From NCBI GenBank assembly GCA_009843735.1, contig VYCW01000061.1:1-45517 (forward strand): DNA of 45,517 nt, read 5' to 3'. The DNA comes from Acidimicrobiaceae bacterium. GTDB lineage: Bacteria; Actinomycetota; Acidimicrobiia; Acidimicrobiales; Aldehydirespiratoraceae. Each line of letters opens with the position of its first letter. Position 1 is the first letter of the stretch. Under the pieces are notes generated by a model. It was not told the DNA's origin. It made no database searches and saw only the letters and a program-made list of their open reading frames with translations. The position numbers and the translations under genes are program-made. Shown here in pieces: positions 17,901-25,408 of the stretch.

Positions 17901-18440
17901 CATCCGGAAGTGCCGGGCGGCGACCGCCACATCGTGGTCGCCGGCTCGCCGGTCTGGCCCCGGGTCGCCACCGTAAACGCCCTCGACGTGGACGACGGAG
18001 CGGGCTGCGTGTGGTCCGCCCAGTGGCTCCGGGCGACGATGACACAGATGCTGCCGTGGGTGCCGGCGCACCGGGCCGCAGCCGAGGACCACGGCGGGTT
18101 CGCTCAGTGGCTCGGCATGTGGGATCGTCTCAGCGCCGACCAGCGAGCCGAGGCCCGGGGACTGCACGTCGACGACGACGTCACCAGCGTCGACTGTCCC
18201 GTCACGGCCGCGGCCGACGGCACCGAGCCCGCCGCCCGGAACCAGTCCTACCAGCAGTGCCGCTGGGAGCTGGCCCGACCCGGGGTGTGGCACTGGGCCC
18301 TCGACGCCGGATACACCGACGGCACCCGGACCGTCACCGAGACCCTCGCCGAGGACATCACCTGGTTCCGGAGCTTCGACGCGTACACGAACCAGCGGAC
18401 CTGGTGGCGGGACAGACAAGCTCGGGCGGCCGCGGGGTAG
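14991..18440 (+). CDS. Giant cysteine-rich secreted protein (1149 aa), unknown function
   Basis: I cannot assign a family. An N-terminal Sec signal (about residues 1-30) precedes a secreted chain with roughly 38 cysteines spread along its length, suggesting many disulfides. Residues 40-198 are Cys/Trp-rich; 201-225 is a Thr/Pro/Ala linker; a second Cys-rich module follows (227-275). The middle has segments resembling bacterial Ig/cadherin-like repeats: LLANDACPADL near 550 and GTDTFTYETPGGVATVAV near 624, with Asp-rich DADPDGD later. No catalytic motif or wall-sorting signal is evident and no C-terminal transmembrane helix is seen. It is translationally coupled to the lipoprotein gene (ATGA), so the two products probably act together at the cell surface. 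Confidence 0.8.
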   Translation: MKPRRGIRWPLAAALIGVCCSLVLLPETASSEHDEPPGEGYVWVATPDQYSEQQVPLDGIHYDWWRCSDTSGCTYGLDSHPHGTTRTRNCEIPGGSGRVGLGHCGAVNMCPVGDFGDCFGEHAEAGGWSQVLGPHNPSPGQYDSSLCVAADNQEDVGALSPPTPGHYDCWPVPGTWEYRASCAGEAMAERGREHCGHWRAPTTTTAPTTTTTAAPTTTTAAPTTQECTRSGFVWFSEYGGCRPEDCSAIGGGYVRNPDDGWCEPAPPPGDVLNSCVANFEILFPNLAWQRSFDEPAERRQYCLRRRLNYAPVWVTDHDGDPQRAGTTQTVAHRVLHITRASPVLNPPFDGFDWNPDNRCDGADELNVHPAVDYDCLRVSVTVRAGFAGVDHSGSLFRAGVCVNPVGWAQTAERVCDRAAGGWYGVARSDDPGEWTVTVGDLARAGTSDHLVSVPFVVDVADWGDADWLQITAVASDYWDSATGSTSRDALTFRVARREGPPPSSDVIEVSVAEMADLPYREGARWVSWPPPGGYVPHIDDRRFVQIARSELLANDACPADLDCTDPAQWPVSIPAPEAQRCTSWAFRARPSYRMLSTGQGLVGCDDLNDATDAGVRYWPRHWAAGTDTFTYETPGGVATVAVRFTDAPPASRDVLASVAGATYNSAVFDSPAERSVRYCYSWNPLYNTCQRYKYRYYVRHTRNGALGFSATLFAAGVPLGEIRDADPDGDAAHLELIAGHNPELSGGVGVYAPSSGRSLWDPDETLASTHGNSPICGYYGTCLGDAQLFSSFLRLPLDDPVDPRTGTALTGVSGCVTDGTSSITTDLTIYANPYNGRAAHPGELRRWTGDDPGTGCAPALAASCDADAGADLGWRLCLTLWPDSAGPQQLDLTYRACDERFDAFTADRTGAGAAGRSEADYCSEGTITVLLGACTWDPTDADRAALAARVGWYSFLEALPQGPPGERWPPHPEVPGGDRHIVVAGSPVWPRVATVNALDVDDGAGCVWSAQWLRATMTQMLPWVPAHRAAAEDHGGFAQWLGMWDRLSADQRAEARGLHVDDDVTSVDCPVTAAADGTEPAARNQSYQQCRWELARPGVWHWALDAGYTDGTRTVTETLAEDITWFRSFDAYTNQRTWWRDRQARAAAG

Positions 18441-18449
18441 CGTCCAGGC

Positions 18450-18938
18450 ATGGTCGAACTGCACCCGATGTGCCTGGCGCTCGCGCCCCTGCTCGGGACC
18501 TGGCGCGGTTCGGGCGAGGGCAGCTACCCCACCATCGACGACTTCGCCTACACCGAGGAGCTCGTCTTCGGCCATGTCGGCAAGCCGTTCCTGTCGATGG
18601 TCCAGCGCAGCCGGGACCTCTCGAGCGGCGCGCCGCTGCACGCCGAGGCCGGATACCTGCGGGCCCAGCCCGGCGGGGCCGTCGAGCTGACCGTGGCCCA
18701 GCCGTCGGGGATCGTGGAGGTGGACGTCGGCACGGTGACCCCGACGCCCGACGGCCTGGTGGTCGAGCTGGAGTCCGACCGGGTCGGCCTCACGCCGACG
18801 GCCAAGTCCGTCACCGCGGTGAGGCGCCGGCTCGCCGTCACCGGCTCGACGCTGGTGTCGGAGCTGTGGATGGCCGCGGTAGGCGAGGCGGAACTGATCC
18901 ACCACGTGCGAGCAGAACTAGTCCAGAGCCCGACGTAG
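18450..18938 (+). CDS. Nitrobindin-like heme-binding beta-barrel protein
   Basis: A 162-residue protein of the nitrobindin/THAP4-like family (formerly DUF1794). LLGTWRGSGEGSYPTI at 14-29 carries the family GxWxGxG motif, followed by the beta-barrel pattern (FLSMVQRSRD, HAEAGYLR) and a C-terminal LIHHVRAEL containing the histidine expected to ligate heme. Related proteins bind ferric heme and react with NO or peroxynitrite. It is followed by fdhD after 9 bp, so they are probably co-transcribed. Length is normal for the family. Confidence 0.85.
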   Translation: MVELHPMCLALAPLLGTWRGSGEGSYPTIDDFAYTEELVFGHVGKPFLSMVQRSRDLSSGAPLHAEAGYLRAQPGGAVELTVAQPSGIVEVDVGTVTPTPDGLVVELESDRVGLTPTAKSVTAVRRRLAVTGSTLVSELWMAAVGEAELIHHVRAELVQSPT

Positions 18939-18947
18939 CCTTGAGCC

Positions 18948-19745
18948 ATGGCCACCAAGTCGAGGAGCCAGCAGCGGCTGGTACGGCCCTGGAGCGGCGA
19001 CGAGGCGACCGACAGCCGGAGAGCGGACCGCCTGGCCTCCGAGGAGCCGATGGCCATCGAACTCGACGACGTGCGGGTGGCCACCACCATGCGTACCCCG
19101 GGCAACGACTTCGAACTGGCCGTCGGCTTCTGCTACGCCGAGGGGCTGCTCGACGGTCACGGGGTCACCCAAGTCAAGTACTGCGCCAAGGGCTCCGCAG
19201 CGGCCACCGACTTCAACGTGGTGTCGGTGTCCACCGGCGGCAAGGCGCCGCCTCCCCGGCCCCGGCTGACCACCACCACCTCGTCGTGCGGTTTCTGCGG
19301 GACGAGCGAGATCGACGAACTGGTCACCAAGCTCGCTCCGGTCGGCGGCGATCCCGTGCCGTGGGAGGCGCTGGCCGCCGCACCCGAGGAGCTCCGACCC
19401 GGACAGGAGCTGTTCGACGCCACCGGCGCGGTCCACGCCGCCGGGGTGGTGGCGCCAGACGGGTCAGTGGCCACCGTGCGAGAGGACGTCGGCCGCCATA
19501 ACGCGGTGGACAAGCTCATCGGCCGGCTGTTCCTCGACGGCGAGCTCCCCGCCACCGGGCTCGGCCTGGTCGTCAGCGGCCGGGCCAGCTTCGAACTCGT
19601 CCACAAGGCTTGGGCCGGAGGGTTTCGGGCTCTGGTGGCCGTGAGCGCCCCCACTGCGCTGGCGGCAGCCACCGCCGAGGCGGCCGGGATGCAGCTCGCC
19701 GGCTTCGCCCGGGGCGGCGCCATGACCGTCTACGTCGACTACTAG
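18948..19745 (+). CDS. fdhD: Formate dehydrogenase accessory sulfurtransferase FdhD
   Basis: A 265-residue protein that transfers sulfur from a cysteine desulfurase to the molybdenum cofactor of formate dehydrogenases. The persulfide-carrying CxxC is CGFC at 114-117; VREDVGRHNAVDKLIG, the most conserved block, lies near 180. The ending GFARGGAMTVYVDY is typical. ATG start. No formate dehydrogenase gene is in the window, so the client enzyme must be elsewhere. Upstream nitrobindin-like gene and downstream hemQ share orientation. Confidence 0.93.
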   Translation: MATKSRSQQRLVRPWSGDEATDSRRADRLASEEPMAIELDDVRVATTMRTPGNDFELAVGFCYAEGLLDGHGVTQVKYCAKGSAAATDFNVVSVSTGGKAPPPRPRLTTTTSSCGFCGTSEIDELVTKLAPVGGDPVPWEALAAAPEELRPGQELFDATGAVHAAGVVAPDGSVATVREDVGRHNAVDKLIGRLFLDGELPATGLGLVVSGRASFELVHKAWAGGFRALVAVSAPTALAAATAEAAGMQLAGFARGGAMTVYVDY

Positions 19746-19781
19746 AGCCGACCGCCGGGCGGAGCTTCGTACACTGCGGTG

Positions 19782-20459
19782 ATGCACGAACCAGTGGGCG
19801 TGGGCGACGGGCTGGCGGTCGTGCACCTCTTCTGCGCCCGCACGCCCGCCACCGACGAAGCCGCCGTTCTCAGCGCGGTGAAGCGGGCCACCGAGGCCGG
19901 GGGCCAGGTGGTGACGGTGGCGGTGCTGGGCCACAAGGCGCAGCTGTGCCTCATGGGCCTCCACGACGACGCCTGGGCGCTGCGGGATCTGCAGACCGGG
20001 CTGGGGCGCGCCGGCCTCGACCTGGTGGACAGCTACGTGTCGATCACCGAGCTGTCGGAGTACGCGCTGGGCCTGCCCGCGGAGATGGCCGAGATGCGGC
20101 TGCGCCCGAAGCTGCCCCCGCCCGGCAAGCCGGCCTGGTGCTTCTACCCCATGACCAAGCGGCGCAACGTCGGCCAGAACTGGTACGAGTTGCCCTTCGA
20201 CGAGCGCAAGGAGCTCATGCACGAGCACGGGGCCTCGGGGCGCAAGTTCGCGGGGCGCATCGTGCAGCTCGTCACCGCCTCCACCGGGCTCGATGACTGG
20301 GAGTGGAGTGTGACCCTCTTCGGCGAGGACCTCCGCGCCCTCAAGGAAACCGTGTACACGATGCGCTACGACCGGGCCTCGGCCGCCTACGCCGAGTTCG
20401 GCCCCTTCGTCACCGGCCTGGTGGGACCCGTCGACGAGATCCTCGCACGGACCCGCTGA
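19782..20459 (+). CDS. hemQ: Coproheme decarboxylase HemQ
   Basis: A 225-residue chlorite-dismutase-fold enzyme that oxidatively decarboxylates iron-coproporphyrin III to heme b in the coproporphyrin-dependent pathway. Residues equivalent to those of Listeria HemQ are in place by spacing: the catalytic Tyr in YPMTKRR, the Met two residues later, the proximal His in HEHGASGRK (27 after the Tyr), and a Gln 13 further on (RIVQL). DDWEWSVTLFG and the final YAEFGPFVTG are also characteristic. ATG 19782 is used; GTG directly before it is possible. The sequence looks closer to Firmicutes-type HemQ than to the mycobacterial type. Confidence 0.9.
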   Translation: MHEPVGVGDGLAVVHLFCARTPATDEAAVLSAVKRATEAGGQVVTVAVLGHKAQLCLMGLHDDAWALRDLQTGLGRAGLDLVDSYVSITELSEYALGLPAEMAEMRLRPKLPPPGKPAWCFYPMTKRRNVGQNWYELPFDERKELMHEHGASGRKFAGRIVQLVTASTGLDDWEWSVTLFGEDLRALKETVYTMRYDRASAAYAEFGPFVTGLVGPVDEILARTR

Positions 20460-20469
20460 CACCGAGCCG

Positions 20470-21219
20470 GTGACCGGTGAGCCAGCCAGCTTCAGGGCGG
20501 TCTGGGACCGCGCCAGCGCAATCGAGGGCTGGCTGACCCCCGAGCAGGGCCGGAGGCTGTTCGACGCGGCCCGGCAGTTGGGCCCGGGAGCGACCATCGT
20601 CGAGATCGGCAGCTTCAGGGGCCGCTCCACCATCGTGCTGGCCCGGGCCGCGCCCGCTGATGCCGGGGTGGTGGCCATCGACCCGCACGGAGGCGGCGAC
20701 CGCGGCCCCCAGGAGATCGCGCCCGACGCGGTCCGCGGCGACGCCGACCATGCCGCCTTCACCGGCAACCTCGCCGCCGCGGGGGTGGGGGACCGGGTGC
20801 GGCACGTGCGCAAGCTGTCTGCCGATGCCCTGGGCGACGTGCCGGGCGAGGTCGACCTGCTGTTCGTCGACGGCGCCCACCGTCTCGGTCCCGCCCGGGC
20901 CGACATCGTGCGATGGGGCGGCCGGGTCGGTGACGGGGGCACGATGCTGGTTCACGACGCCTTCAGCTCGGTGGGCGTGACCCTGGCCCTGCTGTCGACC
21001 ACCGCGATCAGCCGCCGGTGGCGCTACATGGGCCGGGTCGGCTCGCTCGCCGGGTATCTCCGAACCGACCTGTCCGCATCCGAAGGCCTGACCGACGCCA
21101 TCCGTCAGGCCGCCCAGTTGCCGTGGTTCGCGCGCAATCTCGCCATCAAGTGCCTGATCGTCGCCAGGATGGGTCGCCTGACCCGCCTGCTCGGGCACAG
21201 GGGCGGCTGGCCCTACTGA
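20470..21219 (+). CDS. Class I SAM-dependent methyltransferase (Methyltransf_24-like)
   Basis: A 249-residue protein with a Rossmann methyltransferase core. Motif I is VEIGSFRGRSTIVLA (44-58), followed by VVAIDPHGGG and, in the second half, LLFVDGAHR and MLVHDAFSS, the pattern of the Methyltransf_24 group. These enzymes often act on sugars or small molecules, but the substrate cannot be told. A basic C-terminal tail follows the core. GTG start, 10 bp after hemQ. A second member of the same group is encoded at 28047. Confidence 0.78.
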   Translation: MTGEPASFRAVWDRASAIEGWLTPEQGRRLFDAARQLGPGATIVEIGSFRGRSTIVLARAAPADAGVVAIDPHGGGDRGPQEIAPDAVRGDADHAAFTGNLAAAGVGDRVRHVRKLSADALGDVPGEVDLLFVDGAHRLGPARADIVRWGGRVGDGGTMLVHDAFSSVGVTLALLSTTAISRRWRYMGRVGSLAGYLRTDLSASEGLTDAIRQAAQLPWFARNLAIKCLIVARMGRLTRLLGHRGGWPY

Positions 21220-21253
21220 CAACCGCCCCAACGCTAAGGGTTAGGGTGCCGGC

Positions 21254-21976
21254 GTGGGAACACCGACGGCCGCCGGTGACGGGCAGGGGCTCCGGCCTGC
21301 GGGGGAGTCCGACATCCTGCGCTGGGCCGAGAGCCTGGCCGGCATAGCCCAGACCGGGCTCGGCTTCACCGAGAGCCGCTACGAGCAGGAGCGCTTCGAG
21401 GAGGTGCTGGCCGTGGCCGCCGACATCCGGGCCCACAGCGCGGTCGGGATCGACACCGGCGACCAGGTGCAGGACTGGCTCGACGGCGTCGGCTCCGGCA
21501 TCGCCGGGTACGTCACGCCGAAGATCACCGTCGGTGCGATCGTCGGCGACGACGACGGCCGCATCCTGCTGGTGCAGCGGGCCGACTCCGGCTGGTGGCT
21601 GTACCCCACCGGCTGGTCCGACGTTGGCTATTCGCCGTCGGAGGTGGCCGTCAAGGAGGTCCGAGAGGAGACCGGCATCGACTGCGAGGTGGTCCGACCC
21701 ATCGCCATCCTCGACGGCATGCGCCTCGGCTTTCACCGGGTGCCGCTGGTGTCCATCGTGTTCCACTGTCGCAGCCTCGGCGGGGAACTCGCGCCGCACC
21801 CGCTGGAATGCTCCGACGTCGGCTTTTTCGCCGAGGGCGAGCTGCCCGAACGCACCGCCCGCCCCGAGCTGTGGGCCCCGCACGCCTTCAGCGCCATCCG
21901 CGGGGAGCCCGTGGAGGTGCTCTTCGATCATCCCCGCGACCCGCCCTGGCGGGGCGGCGAGACCGGAGCGGGCTAG
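21254..21976 (+). CDS. NUDIX hydrolase with N-terminal helical domain
   Basis: A 240-residue pyrophosphohydrolase. Residues about 20-65 (LRWAESLAGIAQTGL then ERFEEVL) match the N-terminal helical domain that accompanies one NUDIX subgroup. The NUDIX domain follows, with box GWSDVGYSPSEVAVKEVREE near 119-138: the core KEVREETG keeps the catalytic glutamates, while the first E and the R of the general consensus are Y and K, as is usual for this subgroup. Likely substrates are nucleoside diphosphate derivatives. GTG start with AAGGG upstream. The stop abuts the convergent gene inside a 12-bp palindrome. Confidence 0.88.
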   Translation: MGTPTAAGDGQGLRPAGESDILRWAESLAGIAQTGLGFTESRYEQERFEEVLAVAADIRAHSAVGIDTGDQVQDWLDGVGSGIAGYVTPKITVGAIVGDDDGRILLVQRADSGWWLYPTGWSDVGYSPSEVAVKEVREETGIDCEVVRPIAILDGMRLGFHRVPLVSIVFHCRSLGGELAPHPLECSDVGFFAEGELPERTARPELWAPHAFSAIRGEPVEVLFDHPRDPPWRGGETGAG

Positions 21977-22870
21977 CTAGCCGCTGTCGCGCAGGAACTG
22001 CTCGACCTCGGCCACCAGCCGGTCGGGGTCGTCGCTCAGGGGAGCCTTCGGGCGGGCCCGCTCCCGGCTGGCGTCCCAGGCCTTCTCGAGGCGACCGACA
22101 TACTCGGCGGTCTCGTCGTCCTCGGCCACGATCCGGGTGATCTCCCGCTCGTAGGCCTCGGCCCGCTGCTCGAGGTCGGAGACAGGAACCGGGGCCCTCA
22201 TCACCGTGCACACTCGCTTCACCAGCGCCAGCGCGGCCTTGGGGGACGGCGCGGCCGGCATGTACGACGGCACCGCCGACCAGAACGAGGCGGTGGGGTA
22301 GCCGGCGGTCATGAAGGCGGACGAGAGCACGCCGACGATCCCGGTGGGGCCCTCGTAGCCGGACGGGGTGAGGTCGAGCTCGGCCCGCAGTTCGGTGTCC
22401 TCGGTGGAGCCGTACACCTCCACGTCGCGGCTGTGGGGGACCTCGGCCAGCAGTGCGCCCAGCGTCACGACCCTCTTGACCCCGAGCGAGGCGGCCAACG
22501 TGATCAGCTGCTCGGAAAAGGTGCGCCACCGCAGTTGCGGCTCGGTGCCGATCAGCACCACCGCGTCGATGGCGGGGTCGGCCAGGCGGGCCACCCGAAC
22601 CTCGTTGGCGGGCCAGGTGATGTGCCGGGCCTTGCCGTCGTCCAGGCGCACCATGGGACGGCTGGCCGTGAAGTCGAAGAACGGCTCGGGATCGATCTCG
22701 GCGACCGGCTTGCATCCCCAGTGGTCGGCCAGGTGCGAGGCCGCGGTGGTGGCCGCGTCGCCGGCGTCGTTCCAGCCCTCGAAGGCAGCAATCAGGGTGG
22801 GGTGGTCGAGCTGTGGTTTGGGCTCTGACCACCGGACATGGGATGGTTCAATCGACACGGGCGCCACCAT
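21977..22870 (-). CDS. PAC2 family protein (proteasome-assembly-chaperone-like)
   Basis: A 297-residue actinobacterial PAC2-family protein. AAFEGWNDAGDAATTAA near 28-44 is the family hallmark, followed by the central Rossmann-like core (VVLIGTEPQLRW, RVVTLGALLAEVPHSR) and a helical C-terminus. Relatives resemble proteasome assembly chaperone 2 and archaeal homologues, but the bacterial role is unsettled. ATG start. It lies 43 bp downstream of the acetoacetyl-CoA synthetase gene and is probably the last gene of that transcript. Confidence 0.88.
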   Translation of the reverse strand: MVAPVSIEPSHVRWSEPKPQLDHPTLIAAFEGWNDAGDAATTAASHLADHWGCKPVAEIDPEPFFDFTASRPMVRLDDGKARHITWPANEVRVARLADPAIDAVVLIGTEPQLRWRTFSEQLITLAASLGVKRVVTLGALLAEVPHSRDVEVYGSTEDTELRAELDLTPSGYEGPTGIVGVLSSAFMTAGYPTASFWSAVPSYMPAAPSPKAALALVKRVCTVMRAPVPVSDLEQRAEAYEREITRIVAEDDETAEYVGRLEKAWDASRERARPKAPLSDDPDRLVAEVEQFLRDSG

Positions 22871-22913
22871 ACCGCCGGTTCCGAAACTCGGGCCGTATCG
22901 GCGTCTGGCGCGG

Positions 22914-24872
22914 TCAAGCCAGCTCGGGGCGGTCGCGGAAGTGCTCCAAGGCCTCCGGGTTGGCCATCGCCGACGTGTTGCCGACCGGCCGGCCGCAGAT
23001 CACGTCCCGCACCGCCGTCTCGGTCATCTTGCCCGACCGGGTGCGGGGAATGTCGGGCACCGCGGCGATCACCGCGGGCACATGCCTCGGGGACAGCTCC
23101 GAGCGGATGCGGGTCCGGATGGTGTCTCGCAGCCCGTCGGTCAGCTCATGTCCGGGAGCCATCCGCACGAACAGGACGACCCGGGTGTCGGCTCCCCACG
23201 GCTGGCCGACCGCGATGCTCTCGGACACCTCGTCGAGCGTGTCGACGCGCGAGTAGATCTCGGCGGTGCCGATGCGCACCCCGCCGGGATTGAGGGTGGC
23301 GTCGGAGCGGCCCGAGATCACGAACCCTCCCGACGGGGTCCGCGACGCGAAGTCGCCGTGGTGCCAGACGCCGGCGATCCGATCGAAGTAGGCGGCCCGG
23401 TAGCGGGCGTCGCCGGGGTCGTCCCAGAAGCGCAGCGGGGTGGACGGGAACGGGCCGCGGCACACCAGCTCGCCCTCAACTCCGGTGGGGAGGGACCGGC
23501 CCTCCGGGTCCACCACGTCCATGTCCATGCCCAGCCCGGGACACTGGATCTCGCCGCGGCGCACCGGCGCGGTCGGGTCACCCGCCACCAGGCAGCCGCA
23601 CAGGTCGGTGCCGCCCGAGATCGAGGCCAGGTGCACGTCGGCCTTCACGTTGGCGTGCACCCAGTCGAACCCCTCGGCCACCAGCGTCGAACCGGTGGAG
23701 GTGATGGTGCGCAGCGACGACAGGTCGTGGGTGGCCGCGGGCCGGATGCCGGCGTTGCTGCAGGCGTCGATGAACTTGGCGGACGTGCCGAACAGCGTGA
23801 TCCGGGTCTCGTCGACCAAGTCGAAGAGCCGGTCGGCGCCCGGGTGGGCGGGCGAGCCGTCGTACAGCACCGCCGCCGCGCCGCAGGCGAGCGTCGAGGC
23901 CAGCCAGTTCCACATCATCCAGCCGGTGGTGGTGAAGTAGAACACCCGGTCGCCGGGCTTCACGTCGCAGTGGAGCCGGTGCTCGCACAGATGCTTGACC
24001 AGCAGGCCGCCGGTCCGGTGCACGATGCACTTGGGCGGACCGGTGGTGCCCGAGGAGTACAGCACGTACCAGGGGTGGTCGAAGGGCAGCTCCCGGAACA
24101 CGACCGGGGTGGGCCCCGCCCCGAACCCGGCGCCGTAGCCGTCGAGCCAGCCGGGCTCCACCAGCACCGTACGGTTGAGGGACCCCAGGTTGGCGGATAT
24201 GTCGCGCAGGCGCTCGGTGCAGTCGTGGCGGCGCCCGCCGTAGGGGTAGTCGGCGCAGGCGAACAGCACCGTCGGCGATATCTGGCTGAAGCGGTCCAGC
24301 ACCCCGGTGGTGCCGAAGTCCGGCGACGTGGAACTGAACACCGCGCCCAGCCCGGCCGCGGCCAGCATGACGGCATAGGTCTCAGGGCGGTTCGGCAGCC
24401 AGGCCGCCACCCGGTCCCCGGGCCCCACGCCGGCGTCGATCAGCAGTTGCTGCACCCGGCCGGTCATGTCGTGCAGCTCGGACCGGGTGATTTCGGCGGC
24501 CTCGCCGTCCTCGCCGCGGAAGATCAACGCGATGTCGTCGGACACCGGTCCGAGCAGGTTCTCGGCCACGTTCAAGCGGGCGTCGGGCAGGAACCGGGTG
24601 CGCCGCAGCCGGTCGCCCCCGTCGGCGCACGAGTCCTCGCCGGGGATCTCGACCAAGCGCTCGCCCCGATCGCCCTGGACGCCGCACCAGTCCCACACCG
24701 AGGCCCAGAACTCGCCGCTGTGTCGCACCGACCAGCGGTGCAGGCTCTCGAAGTCAACTACGTCGACGCCGCGGCTGTGCCGCAGCCAGGTCCTGAAGTG
24801 CTCGAGGTTGGACCCGGCCACCCGCTCCGGCGACGGCGTCCACAGGGGCGGGGCCGCCTCGATGCCGGTCAC
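22914..24872 (-). CDS. aacS: Acetoacetyl-CoA synthetase
   Basis: A 652-residue ATP-dependent ligase that activates acetoacetate to its CoA thioester. The length and the N-terminal acyl-CoA-synthetase extension suit AacS. The nucleotide-binding motif [14 protein letters not shown] is at 272-285; [20 protein letters not shown] and [11 protein letters not shown] are typical of this family; the C-terminal catalytic lysine motif is RSGKMTE. The GTG start overlaps the stop of the upstream GNAT gene (GTGA). With acetoacetate as substrate it would serve ketone-body or polyhydroxybutyrate use; the pathway partner is not in the window. Confidence 0.94.
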   Translation of the reverse strand: MTGIEAAPPLWTPSPERVAGSNLEHFRTWLRHSRGVDVVDFESLHRWSVRHSGEFWASVWDWCGVQGDRGERLVEIPGEDSCADGGDRLRRTRFLPDARLNVAENLLGPVSDDIALIFRGEDGEAAEITRSELHDMTGRVQQLLIDAGVGPGDRVAAWLPNRPETYAVMLAAAGLGAVFSSTSPDFGTTGVLDRFSQISPTVLFACADYPYGGRRHDCTERLRDISANLGSLNRTVLVEPGWLDGYGAGFGAGPTPVVFRELPFDHPWYVLYSSGTTGPPKCIVHRTGGLLVKHLCEHRLHCDVKPGDRVFYFTTTGWMMWNWLASTLACGAAAVLYDGSPAHPGADRLFDLVDETRITLFGTSAKFIDACSNAGIRPAATHDLSSLRTITSTGSTLVAEGFDWVHANVKADVHLASISGGTDLCGCLVAGDPTAPVRRGEIQCPGLGMDMDVVDPEGRSLPTGVEGELVCRGPFPSTPLRFWDDPGDARYRAAYFDRIAGVWHHGDFASRTPSGGFVISGRSDATLNPGGVRIGTAEIYSRVDTLDEVSESIAVGQPWGADTRVVLFVRMAPGHELTDGLRDTIRTRIRSELSPRHVPAVIAAVPDIPRTRSGKMTETAVRDVICGRPVGNTSAMANPEALEHFRDRPELA

Positions 24873-25336
24873 AGCGTGTAGCGGTACACGTTCGACTCCC
24901 GCTGCTCGAAGCCCATCCGGGCGTACAGGCGGTTGGCGGCCACCCGGGCCGGCCGCGACGTGAGATCGGTGCTGCGGGCCCCCATCCGCCGGGCCCTGTC
25001 GAGCGCGGCCTCGCTGAGCAGCTCACCCACCCGCCGGCCCCGCACCGTCTCGTCCACCACCACGTCCTCTATGCGAGTGCGCACTCCGGTGGGGATGCGG
25101 AAGGCGACCAGGGTGAGCGCGCCGACGATACGCCCCCGGTGCCGGGCCACGAACAGCACCGTCGCTGGCGACGCCACGATCTCGGCGAGCTCGGCCCGGC
25201 CAGGGGGCGGGTTCGACGACGACAGCTGCGGGATCAGCCGGTCCATGGCCTCGACGAGGTCGTCGGTGACAGCCAGGCACTCGCCGACCTCGACCTCGGC
25301 GGCCGCCGCCTCCATCTCGCCTCCGGGCGCAGTCAC
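24869..25336 (-). CDS. GNAT family N-acetyltransferase
   Basis: A 155-residue protein with the GNAT fold: the acetyl-CoA motif DVVVDETVRGRRVGELL near 91-107 with R-x-x-G-x pattern adapted to RGRRVG, and the terminal block [25 protein letters not shown] characteristic of the family (first part near 131-145). The substrate is unknown. Translational coupling to aacS (four-base overlap) could mean it acetylates and regulates the synthetase, since acyl-CoA synthetases are commonly controlled by lysine acetylation; that is inference. Confidence 0.85.
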   Translation of the reverse strand: MTAPGGEMEAAAAEVEVGECLAVTDDLVEAMDRLIPQLSSSNPPPGRAELAEIVASPATVLFVARHRGRIVGALTLVAFRIPTGVRTRIEDVVVDETVRGRRVGELLSEAALDRARRMGARSTDLTSRPARVAANRLYARMGFEQRESNVYRYTL

Positions 25337-25408
25337 GACAGCGGAGGGTAGACGAAGCAGGCCGCCGCGGCGTCGCTCGCCGACCGGCGCCCCATCCGCG
25401 GCCCGCCC

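Noticed and set aside
16011..18905. About 964-codon minus-strand open frame opposite the giant secreted protein
   Set aside because: No recognisable domain, biased composition. The plus-strand frame has a signal peptide, a cysteine pattern and translational coupling, so it is the real gene.
21226..21246. taagggttagggt resembles telomere-like repeats
   Set aside because: Only about two units; it works as the Shine-Dalgarno region of the NUDIX gene.
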